Shown in pieces: positions 56,399 to 64,000 of a stretch of 64,000 nt of DNA (positions are counted from its first letter, which is position 1; the number at the start of each line of letters is the position of its first letter). The stretch lies in NCBI GenBank assembly GCA_023212695.1, contig JALCCG010000101.1, positions 3,243 through 67,242 of the forward strand. Reading direction: 5' to 3'. A program made the position numbers and the translations under genes. The notes below the pieces were generated by a model. The model did no database searches. It had not been told where the DNA came from and worked only from the letters and a program-made list of their open reading frames with translations. The stretch is from Sporisorium sorghi. Taxonomy: Eukaryota > Basidiomycota > Ustilaginomycetes > Ustilaginales > Ustilaginaceae.

Positions 56399-59323
56399 AT
56401 GTCATCATATCAAAATATTAGCCGCATTGCGCAGCGGGCTGCTAGCCGTCCTTCGTCCCGCACTACGCAGCATGCGCGCGTTCGTCAGCCTCTCTCGCGT
56501 TTCGCCGGCCACCGTCCTTCCACCCTGGACTCTGCCATGACGAGTCACCTCGCCGCATCGGCACGCGGCAGCCGGTTCATGCATGTGCGCGCCATCTCGT
56601 TCAACTCGGTCCCCAAAGCTGCCTTCCGAGCGGCCCGTCTCCCCGCGTATGGCATCGCAGCAGGCGGAGGCGCGCTCGCGTACGCAAACTACAAGGTCGA
56701 CGAGTTCAAGGACTTGCTCGGTCGATCTTATGGACGTCTCTCGGATCGCGCCAAGGAAGCATACAACGGCTTATCGGAATATAGCGCCGATGCGCTTGAC
56801 AGTGCAAGAGACGGCTGGGAGGCGTTTGCGGAGCAGATCGACGGCATCGAGTTGCCAAAGCTGCAGACGCCCGGGTTCCTGCGCAACCTCTTTGCGGGAA
56901 GGAGCTCAAACGATTCCGATGCAGCCAGCGGCCACAATGATTCCAAAATAAGCGGAGATGGAGGTTCTGATCCCAACGGTGCGCCTCACCTGGCTGGTGC
57001 AGCTGCCGTCGCCGCTTCATCGCTCTTTGGTGAAGACGATAACGACTCGGCAGACGGAGCGCCAAAGGGTAGCACCGAAGAACTCATGCTGCTCACCCGA
57101 AAGCTCATCGAAGTGCGCAATATCCTGAAGGAAATTGACCACGAGTCGGACCAACTCACTCTCCCCTCCATCGTTGTCATCGGCTCCCAGAGCAGCGGCA
57201 AGAGCTCCGTCCTCGAAGCCATCGTTGGTCACGAGTTTTTGCCCAAAGGCAACAACATGGTCACTCGCCGCCCCATCGAGCTCACTCTCATCCACACTCC
57301 CACTCGACCCGGTCGTCCCACCAAAGAGACCGTCGTCGAATACGCCGAGTTCCCCGGCCTCGGTCTCGGCCGCATCACCGACTTTTCGCACGTCCAAAAG
57401 ACACTCTACGATCTCAACATGGCCGTCCCCGCCTCCGAGTGCGTCAGCGATGAACCCATCGAGTTGCGCATCCACAGCCCGCATGTGCCCGACCTCACCC
57501 TCATCGACCTCCCCGGATACGTGCAAATTGCCAGCATGGATCAGCCCGACGAGCTGCGCGAAAAGATCCAGAAGCTCTGTCACAAGTATATCCAAGAACC
57601 CAACATAATTCTTGCCGTCTGCGCCGCCGATGTCGACCTCGCCAACTCGCCAGCTTTGCGAGCAAGCAGGCAGGTCGATCCGCTCGGCCTGCGCACCATT
57701 GGCGTCGTCACCAAGATGGATCTCGTCCCGCCCGAGGTGGGCGCGGGAATTCTCTCGAACAACAAGTACCCTTTGGCGCTGGGCTACGTGGGCGTGGTGT
57801 GCAAGAACAACCTCGGCGTCTTCCAGAGCAGCAAGGGCCACGACCGTGCTACGGGCGAAGGCCGCATGTCGAGCCTGGTGATGAAGCAAGAGTCGGATTA
57901 TTTCAACGCGAACCGGGAGCATTTCCGTGCACCTACCCGTGGACGAAATGCAGGCGTACAGCCCATGACGGGCACTGACACACTGCGAAGGCGGCTCATG
58001 TCGGTGCTCGAGGAGAGCATGGGTTCTTCGCTCCACGGCATTGCCAACGCCGTGCAGGTCGAGCTCGAAGAGGCCTCGTATCAGTTCAAGGTGCAGTACA
58101 ACGACCGCAGCATCACCGCCGAATCGTACGTCGCCGAGACCATGGACGCGCTCAAGCTGCGCTTCAAAGAGTTCGCGTCCAACTTCGGGAAGCCCGAGGT
58201 GCGCGCGCTGCTCAAGCAGGCACTGGACGAGAAAGTGATGGACATCCTCGCGCAGATGTACTGGAGCGACGCACGAACCCCCGAGCTGTCGCAGCTGGCG
58301 GATGCGCGTAAAGTGTCGCCCGAAGATTTGGACAAGTGCTGGCAGTACAAGCTGGACGCGTCGTCGTCGGCGCTGACCAAGTCTGGCATCGGAAGGCTGT
58401 CGACGCAGCTGGTCGTCGACTCGATCCGCACGCAGATCGAGCATCTGGCGCAGTCGGAGCCGTTCAACCACCATCCGGACGCGGCGGAGCGTATTGTCGC
58501 GTTCAGCACGGCGATCTTGCGGGATCGCTTCGGGTTGACGGCGGACCAGGTGGAGAACTGCGTCAAGCCGTTCAAGTACGAGGTCGAGGTGGAGCCGAGC
58601 GAGTGGGAGGCGGGGCGGCAGAGGTCGGTGCAGCTCGTGGAGCGCGAGCTGGGCATGTGCGATGCGGCGTTCAACAACATCAAGAAGATGCTCGGTGGGC
58701 GTCGGCTCAAGGGGGCGATGGAGTACGTGACGCATCTGGAGGAGCGCGAGCGCAAGCGTGTTCAGGCGCGGCTGCGAGCACGCGAGGCCGCCGCTGCACT
58801 CACCGACTCGTCCTCGACTTCGACGCCGTCCATCGACACGGAAGACGACGACGATAGCAACGACCCAACGCGGCCGGACTACAACTCGGCGCTCCTCATC
58901 AAGGCGCGCGAGGCGCACTTCCTCACGGAGCGCTCCAAGATGCTTCGTACGCGGCTGGCGAGTCTCACATCCAAGCGATGCCGCTCAGGCCCGGCGGCGA
59001 AAGCCTTCTGCCCCGAGACGTTTTTGAACATCGTCGCGGACAAGCTGACGTACACGGCGGTGATGTTCATCAACATCGAGCTGCTTTCAGAGTTCTTCTA
59101 CCAGTTCCCGCGCGAGATCGACGCCAAGCTGGTGTACGATCTGGACAAGGCGGAGCTGGGCAAGTTTGCGCGAGAGAATCCGAGCGTGAGGAGGCACTTG
59201 GATCTGCAGGAGCGGAAGGAGAAGTTGGAGATGGTCATGGACAAGCTGGGCGACTTGGTCAAGCTGTACCAGGAGAAGAACGGCAAGGCGAGAGAGGGTG
59301 CCGGCCGGTGGAGCTTTTTCTAG
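56399..59323 (+). CDS. MGM1: Mitochondrial inner-membrane dynamin-like GTPase Mgm1/OPA1
   Basis: A 974-residue dynamin-family GTPase matching Mgm1/OPA1, which fuses mitochondrial inner membranes and shapes cristae. The N-terminus is basic and acid-poor ([21 protein letters not shown]), a mitochondrial presequence, followed by a hydrophobic anchor at about 78-98 ([20 protein letters not shown]). A second short hydrophobic stretch near 199-212 ([13 protein letters not shown]) is placed like the rhomboid-cleaved segment that yields the short Mgm1 form. GTPase motifs: G1 GSQSSGKS (262-269), G3 with D370 (IDLPGY) and G4 TKMD (438-441). The helical stalk and GED follow, with a low-complexity loop near 800-830. 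The ATG at 56399 is the first in frame. The 3' end is 904 bp from the convergent RhoGAP gene. Confidence 0.94.
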   Translation: MSSYQNISRIAQRAASRPSSRTTQHARVRQPLSRFAGHRPSTLDSAMTSHLAASARGSRFMHVRAISFNSVPKAAFRAARLPAYGIAAGGGALAYANYKVDEFKDLLGRSYGRLSDRAKEAYNGLSEYSADALDSARDGWEAFAEQIDGIELPKLQTPGFLRNLFAGRSSNDSDAASGHNDSKISGDGGSDPNGAPHLAGAAAVAASSLFGEDDNDSADGAPKGSTEELMLLTRKLIEVRNILKEIDHESDQLTLPSIVVIGSQSSGKSSVLEAIVGHEFLPKGNNMVTRRPIELTLIHTPTRPGRPTKETVVEYAEFPGLGLGRITDFSHVQKTLYDLNMAVPASECVSDEPIELRIHSPHVPDLTLIDLPGYVQIASMDQPDELREKIQKLCHKYIQEPNIILAVCAADVDLANSPALRASRQVDPLGLRTIGVVTKMDLVPPEVGAGILSNNKYPLALGYVGVVCKNNLGVFQSSKGHDRATGEGRMSSLVMKQESDYFNANREHFRAPTRGRNAGVQPMTGTDTLRRRLMSVLEESMGSSLHGIANAVQVELEEASYQFKVQYNDRSITAESYVAETMDALKLRFKEFASNFGKPEVRALLKQALDEKVMDILAQMYWSDARTPELSQLADARKVSPEDLDKCWQYKLDASSSALTKSGIGRLSTQLVVDSIRTQIEHLAQSEPFNHHPDAAERIVAFSTAILRDRFGLTADQVENCVKPFKYEVEVEPSEWEAGRQRSVQLVERELGMCDAAFNNIKKMLGGRRLKGAMEYVTHLEERERKRVQARLRAREAAAALTDSSSTSTPSIDTEDDDDSNDPTRPDYNSALLIKAREAHFLTERSKMLRTRLASLTSKRCRSGPAAKAFCPETFLNIVADKLTYTAVMFINIELLSEFFYQFPREIDAKLVYDLDKAELGKFARENPSVRRHLDLQERKEKLEMVMDKLGDLVKLYQEKNGKAREGAGRWSFF

Positions 59324-60227
59324 ATGGTTTTGTATGATATACCCCCCCCCCCCCCCTTTGGCTCGGTTGTTTTTGAATCTCCACTCGTACATTGTAGGAT
59401 GCGGTGGACAAGGAGTGTGTGGTGTGGGGCAGCGGCGAGTCAGAGTCTCCGTGAGGGGCTGAACACATGAACGCGGATCTTCCTGCGAGCTCACCTTTGA
59501 AAGCACAGAAGCAGAGCCGAAGCGCATCGTCAGCGTCGCCATTCTTGCTTTTGCCGAATCTTTTCGTGAGGCAGCGAGAGCTGGCTTGGAGATCATGCGT
59601 GAGCCAGTTCGTGAGCTGCCAACGGGCTCAAGGCGGTATAAGATCCGTCGAAGATGACTTACACGCTACACTGAGCTTGATCCAGAGACAGCCCCTCAAG
59701 GAGGTCGTCGCAGAAGCCCAGCGAGAGCCACTAGAGCTGTACGTTTGACTTGTATATAGCCCCTCGTCATGTACATACCACTGCAAGTGTACATCAGCTG
59801 GGTAATGTTCACGCCGTTTCCGATGAGACCATTCCGGTCGACTGCCGGTTCCGTTGAGCTCACTGTTCCACCGCTATCGATCATCGACAAAGGATTGCAG
59901 TTCCAAAAAAAAAAGAGCCATTACAAGTGAAGATGGAAAAAGAGGACCAAGTATGAGCAGATGAGAGAGCGATGCAGATACACAGAATAAGAAGCTGCCG
60001 ATGTGAGGTATATGCAGCTAGCTTGGAAAAGCAGGGGCGGGGCGAGACGCTCCGTCGTTGGAGCAATCTAGCGCAGCGCCACCCGTGAGAAGTAGCGAAA
60101 GGGGAAGCGAGTGAACGACTGTGCTGGAGCGGGAAGGAAGAATCGGGAAAGCTTGAAGAGAAATTGTTCGTAGAAGGTCAGCACCAAGTGAATGCTGACT
60201 GCGACAATGTTGCAAAGAGGAAGAGGA
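59324..60227. other. Convergent intergenic region MGM1 / RhoGAP
   Basis: 904 bp between convergent gene ends, unusually long for such a spacer here (others are 105-530 bp). It starts with a C16 tract. A 93-codon ATG frame at 59467-59748 has no recognisable features, so I leave it out. A small unrecognised RNA gene cannot be excluded. Confidence 0.45.
59342..59357. repeat. Poly(C) tract, 16 nt
   Basis: C16 beginning 18 bp after the MGM1 stop codon, so probably in its 3' untranslated region. It is the only long C/G homopolymer in the window. Confidence 0.95.
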
Positions 60228-61850
60228 TCAATGAGCCTCGTCCTTCTTGTCTGTGCCCAGAATCTTGGAGGGCGGTGGGGTGGGCAGCCCCGTCGTAGCT
60301 GGCGAGACGACGCTTGCAATCGACGCCGGAGCAGCGGCAGCGGGTGTCTCTGTCGCCGAGACGGCCTTGCGCATCGGCGTGGACGCAGGCGACGCCAGCC
60401 CAGCCTCGGTCGAGGGTCTCGATGGCTTGGACTGCGTGTGGCTGGTCGACGAAGCCGCCTTCTGCATGGCATGCGACTTGGGCTCGGGAGGTGGAGGGAT
60501 CAGCGAGGCTACGATGCGGCGATGCTCCTCCTCTGCCGCACGCTTGTCGCCCGCAGAGGCGCGTGGACGTCGACCCTTACGTGCTGGCGATGCACCCTCG
60601 ATGACCTTTTGCGATGGTGCGGTTCGACTTCGACGCAGCCCCGTCGCTGGCTTGGCATCACTCGAAGGCTGCTCGTGGACCGGACTCTTGGCAGAGGCTC
60701 CCGAAGCCTGTGGGGAGAGCTCGTCAACGTCGCTGACGTTGTCATCCTCGTTGGCACGACGGGATCGGCCGAGACTGTACTTTTTCGTCTTTGGCTTGGT
60801 CGTCTTGCTGCGCATCAGACGCGCACCTCCGCCCTCGTGCACCTGCAGCTCGCCGTGGTCCTCGTCGCTATCCGAAGGGACCAACACATCCTCATCCTTG
60901 ATGGGCTTGGATACAGCCGTCAGCTCGTCCGGCGGCAATTGTGAGGCCGGCTGGGGCGACATGCCGAGCACAAAATGGTCCTGGTGGTCGATGAGGAACT
61001 CGAGCACCTGGACGGCCAGTTTGTGTTCGCTTGGCGAGAGCTCGTGCGATGGATGCGAAAACATGCCCGGCTGGAAGATGACGGCAAGATTGCTCGAAGG
61101 CATCAAGTTCTTGTCCGATTTACGGGCGAACACGGCGAGCAGGTCGAGAACGTAGAGAAGCAGATACTGGCTGGCGGGTGGCATGCTCGAGATGAGAAGG
61201 CGGTACGTCCTGATAGCGCCCTCCTGGTCAAAGTTGTCCTTGGCACGGATGTTTCTGAACTCGGTGTAGAGGTCGTGCGGCACGATGGGCTCTGGCATGT
61301 GGTTGAAGTATCTGCGCAGTACGCTGGCAGCATCGTGGACGCTGTACCTGGACCAGTCGACGGACTTGCCGTAGCGCGGTGGACTGTCAAAGACCTCCTG
61401 AAGCTCCTTCATCCTCTTTTGCGAGCCAGCGATGCGGAAGACACCCTCGACCTCGGTGGCATTCTCCTTGAGGTAGAGGCCCACTTTGGCTACGACAACG
61501 GGCACGTAGCCCCAGACGTACTGCTGGCCATCTTGGCCGGCGATCGAGATGGCGACACTGGCGTATTTGAGCGATTGACGAAGAGGCACACCAAAGACGC
61601 GGTTCTCGATTGGCTTCTTCTCTTTGTTCTGTCGACCCTTTGTGAAGGAGGACCACCAGGCTCTCAAGCTGGCCTTGGTGGATGCCTGTTCGTCTTGGGT
61701 CGATGCGCCCATCTTTGGCCACGAGGGGACTGGCTGAAGCTGTGATGTGGAAGCGGCAGCAGTGGCGGGCAGGTGTTCGATGGTGCCGACCGGACGGCTC
61801 TGTATCGAGGCATTGCCTCGCGATGTGGCTTTGGTGAGTGGCGCTGGCAT
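60228..61850 (-). CDS. Rho GTPase-activating protein (Sac7/Bag7-like)
   Basis: A 540-residue protein with one RhoGAP domain at about 87-293, which would switch off a Rho-type GTPase by speeding GTP hydrolysis. The arginine finger is R139 in VEGVFRIAGSQKRMKEL. KSVDWSRYSVHDAASVLRRYF precedes the family's LP-type segment (MPEPIVP, 185-191), and SSNLAVIFQPGMF carries the conserved Asn254. The short basic region before the domain (SLRAWWSSFTKGRQNKEKK) and the order of parts resemble yeast Sac7 and Bag7, which act on Rho1; the target here is inferred. The C-terminal 230 residues are Ser/Pro/Lys-rich with acidic and basic patches and look disordered and phosphorylatable. It has no lipid-binding domain. 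The ATG at 61850 is the first in frame. Confidence 0.85.
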   Translation of the reverse strand: MPAPLTKATSRGNASIQSRPVGTIEHLPATAAASTSQLQPVPSWPKMGASTQDEQASTKASLRAWWSSFTKGRQNKEKKPIENRVFGVPLRQSLKYASVAISIAGQDGQQYVWGYVPVVVAKVGLYLKENATEVEGVFRIAGSQKRMKELQEVFDSPPRYGKSVDWSRYSVHDAASVLRRYFNHMPEPIVPHDLYTEFRNIRAKDNFDQEGAIRTYRLLISSMPPASQYLLLYVLDLLAVFARKSDKNLMPSSNLAVIFQPGMFSHPSHELSPSEHKLAVQVLEFLIDHQDHFVLGMSPQPASQLPPDELTAVSKPIKDEDVLVPSDSDEDHGELQVHEGGGARLMRSKTTKPKTKKYSLGRSRRANEDDNVSDVDELSPQASGASAKSPVHEQPSSDAKPATGLRRSRTAPSQKVIEGASPARKGRRPRASAGDKRAAEEEHRRIVASLIPPPPEPKSHAMQKAASSTSHTQSKPSRPSTEAGLASPASTPMRKAVSATETPAAAAPASIASVVSPATTGLPTPPPSKILGTDKKDEAH

Positions 61851-63422
61851 CGTGGCTGGGTGAGTGTGGAGTAGATGCGGATCGAAGAGACGATGTGATG
61901 GACCAGCGGGTCAGCGTACTAGCACTGTTCACCCTAAGGAGGATGACGCCCGATCAGCAGCGCAAGGTCCGTATGAGCTGGAAGAGTGGGAGGGTGAAAC
62001 GAGTGGTTTAGCGCAGCTGCATTGTGGGATGGTAGCGGTTGCAGGAGGTAGAGGGAACGAAGGTGATCAAGTGGCGTCAATGGTGGTGGTTGCGGTTTGG
62101 TGTCGATGATTGTGTCGCTGAAAAGGAGGCGTCAAGTGCTGTACCTGATGAATGTAGGAAAGAATAGTAGAAGTCGCCGTGCAATCGGAAGGGTGATGCG
62201 GATGAGTGGAGAGATGCTGTTGAATGCTGAATGATGGAATCGCGAGTGATGCTGGATGGAAGACGATGGCGATCACGACGAGCAGACGAGGATGCACAGC
62301 TGACAGATTGGTCCGTGTCGCAGAGACAGATCAAACAACAGCAAGTGCAGGCTGGTGATGAGCGAGCAAGCAAGCTGGCTGCTTCTGTCTGTGACTGATT
62401 GTCGAGCTTGGAGAGTGAGAGAGAAAAAGAGACGACTGAACCGGCGAATTTATTTTACTGTATTTTTTTTTTTTTTTGTTGTTTCTTGTTGATAACTAGC
62501 AAAAAAAAAAAGCGAGGCTGCCTAGCTGCTTTACCGAGCGGAAACGGGAATTATTATTTATTTATTTTTTTGTTTTCTTTTTTAATTATTTTGAAACCTC
62601 GCTGAAACGGACACTTTTGACCATGATCAGCAGCACGCAGATCGTCTTGGAGGATGCTGGCCACCCTCGCGATCTTATCAGCGGGATCAGAAGTGCTCTG
62701 TCTAGTCGCTTCGTAAGGCGATCAACTTCAAGCCTATCAGAATAGAAACAAAACCTAACAAACGAATCCCCCAGAGCTTGAAGCAATAGCCAGAAGCAGC
62801 GTCTGAACAGATACGCTCTCTCGGTGTGGCTGTCATAGTCGCATCGCGGTGACACTACATCGAGCATTCACCATGTTTCGGTGCACGCCCTCCTGAACAA
62901 AGAGATTCCGAGTTGAGGGTGCTGATCGTCGCCATCTACGGGGCTTTTCGTGCGTTGTCTCCATGACGAACCGGCTCGTAGGGTGGAGGCGTCCAGATGC
63001 ATCCAGGAGTCCGGCATCCGGATTGCATGACCCTCCCAAACGTGGCGATTGCCTCATAGTGTGACCTGATGCCAAGCACGCCGACAAGACTGTTGGTCCG
63101 TCGTTCTATCAGAGCAGTGAGCGAGTGAAGCCGCCGACTGAAGCACACCCATGTCATGCGTCTCTATCTACGCCACGACCCACGAATCCATCCGTCTGGC
63201 CAGCCTTCCACTCGTCTTGTCTGTTTCGTCTGCTTTCCTCTCATTACCATCATCACCCAGCTCGAATCTGATCGCAGTCCATCCTCGTCTCCCATCTCTG
63301 CGTCTCTCTCCAAAGCATCCACTTCTCGAGTCAGTAGCTGTCAGTCCAAACGAGCTCGTCGACCTTGTCTGTTGAAGCCATTCTCTCAACATCAACCCTC
63401 ACAAAGACCTAGCTCAGACACG
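61851..63422. other. Divergent intergenic region RhoGAP / small basic protein
   Basis: 1.6 kb between divergent starts. It contains T15 and A11 tracts near 62463-62511 and an AT-rich patch to about 62595, the most AT-rich part of the window. I see no gene. The open frame of the small basic protein extends upstream of 63423 but is Ser/Arg-rich and lacks family resemblance. Confidence 0.5.
62463..62595. repeat. AT-rich patch with T15 and A11 tracts
   Basis: T15 at 62463-62477, A11 at 62501-62511 and then a run of TTATT/TTTATT motifs from about 62551. It stands out against GC-rich surroundings. Confidence 0.85.
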
Positions 63423-63845
63423 ATGCCATCTTCCAAAGGAAAGCCAACCGATCTCAAGAAGCGCGAAGAGGCAAAGAAGGAGGTGCTCAACATGGAAAAG
63501 GGCGGCGGCAAGGGCCAGTGGTCCGCATGGAAGGCCGCCGAGATGTCCAAGCGCTACGAAGCCAAAGGCGGCGACTACAAAGACACGGGTGACAACCCCA
63601 ACGAAGCAAAGAAGGGAACACCCGCTCCTAAGAAGGAGACGATCAAGAGCGGCGAGCGCAAGGACCCTTCCGAGCCCGTCGGCGCTCCGAAGACCAAGCG
63701 AAAGTCGGACGCAAAGGCCGATGACGCAGACAAGGACGAGGCCAAAGAAGCAAAGCCCAAGAAGGCCAAGACGACGACCAAGAAGGAGCCAAAGCCCGCC
63801 ACAAAGGGCACTCGACAGCAGCCAAAGCGAGGCGTCAAGAAGTGA
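63423..63845 (+). CDS. Small basic protein resembling a bacterial domain of unknown function (DUF5872-like)
   Basis: A 140-residue, Lys-rich protein. Residues 1-60 contain a compact motif set: KKREEAKKEVL, then KGGGKGQWSAWKAAEMSKRY, then EAKGGDYKDTGDN. This arrangement (E/K helix, 'GG..GQWSA.KA', then a 'Y...GG.Y' ending) closely resembles a short bacterial domain that I recall as DUF5872; the name is from memory. Residues 62-140 are a low-complexity Lys/Pro/Ala/Thr tail, much like a linker-histone or nucleolar tail, with KTKRKSD and PKKAKTTTKK as likely nuclear signals. The ATG at 63423 is chosen because the motif block starts right after it; the upstream in-frame part has no such block. Function is unknown. 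Confidence 0.65.
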   Translation: MPSSKGKPTDLKKREEAKKEVLNMEKGGGKGQWSAWKAAEMSKRYEAKGGDYKDTGDNPNEAKKGTPAPKKETIKSGERKDPSEPVGAPKTKRKSDAKADDADKDEAKEAKPKKAKTTTKKEPKPATKGTRQQPKRGVKK

Positions 63846-64000
63846 CGTCCGACGAGAACAATCTCGTCGCACCTCTCGTCCTCCTCTGGACCGATTGTGC
63901 CACAAGTAACAGCGTGTCGATTCCTCCGCAGAGCCTTCAGGATTACCTTCTCGTCGTCGCTGCTTTCTCTCGATTCCGTCTCATGTCGCTCGATCTGTAC
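63846..64000. other. Downstream flank to window end
   Basis: The last 155 bp follow the stop codon of the small basic protein. I see nothing in them. Confidence 0.5.

Noticed and set aside
59467..59748. 93-codon ATG frame between MGM1 and the RhoGAP gene
   Set aside because: No motif, signal peptide or membrane segment was seen and length is within chance for such a spacer.
63156..63422. Upstream extension of the small basic protein
   Set aside because: The extra 89 residues are Ser/Arg/Pro-rich with no conserved block, while the conserved motif set starts right after the ATG at 63423.
1..64000. tRNA, 5S rRNA, CRISPR or transposon genes
   Set aside because: I scanned by eye for B-box-like GGTTCGA motifs, regularly spaced repeats and transposase or reverse-transcriptase motifs and found none that held up. 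A tRNAscan/Infernal run would be decisive.

Overview
This window is gene-dense nuclear DNA from a basidiomycete fungus, most likely a smut (Ustilaginales: Ustilago, Sporisorium, Pseudozyma or a relative). The genes are long and almost all single-exon. Coding DNA is GC-rich with Kozak-type starts. Several proteins are recognisably basidiomycete, such as the secreted 'macrophage activating glycoprotein' type protein and the 'GDVGY' orphan family. I could not fix the species from sequence alone. No tRNA, rRNA, CRISPR array, transposase or reverse transcriptase gene was recognised.

Layout, left to right: sulfite reductase beta subunit (-, cut by the left edge); a secreted MAG-like protein (+); a Tfc7/tau55-like histidine phosphatase (-); a tRNA-dihydrouridine synthase 2 fused to a flavin split-barrel domain (+); VPS39 (+); a basidiomycete orphan-family protein (+); bifunctional dethiobiotin synthetase/DAPA aminotransferase (+); a small coiled-coil protein (-); TAN1 (+); LAA1/HEATR5 (-); UBP2 (+); glutamate-cysteine ligase regulatory subunit (-); VPS8 (+); RPC25 (-); SAM50 (+); RPN1 (-); ZRC1-type zinc transporter (+); dUTPase with the only intron I can support (-); MGM1/OPA1 (+); a RhoGAP (-); and a small basic protein resembling a bacterial domain of unknown function (+).

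These are mostly housekeeping genes with no sign of a biosynthetic or effector cluster. Recurring themes are endolysosomal traffic (VPS39 of HOPS, VPS8 of CORVET, LAA1 with AP-1), mitochondrial biogenesis (SAM50, MGM1), tRNA modification and Pol III (DUS2, TAN1, RPC25, Tfc7-like), protein turnover (RPN1, UBP2) and sulfur/thiol/cofactor metabolism (sulfite reductase, GCL regulatory subunit, biotin fusion).

The points most worth a second look are the DUS2-PPOX fusion with what looks like a dual mitochondrial/nuclear N-terminus, the small DUF5872-like protein, and the unusual C-terminus of VPS8. Two architectural features also stand out: 15 successive genes strictly alternate strand, and long poly(dA:dT) tracts (up to 59 nt) sit in intergenic regions upstream of genes but never between convergent gene ends.
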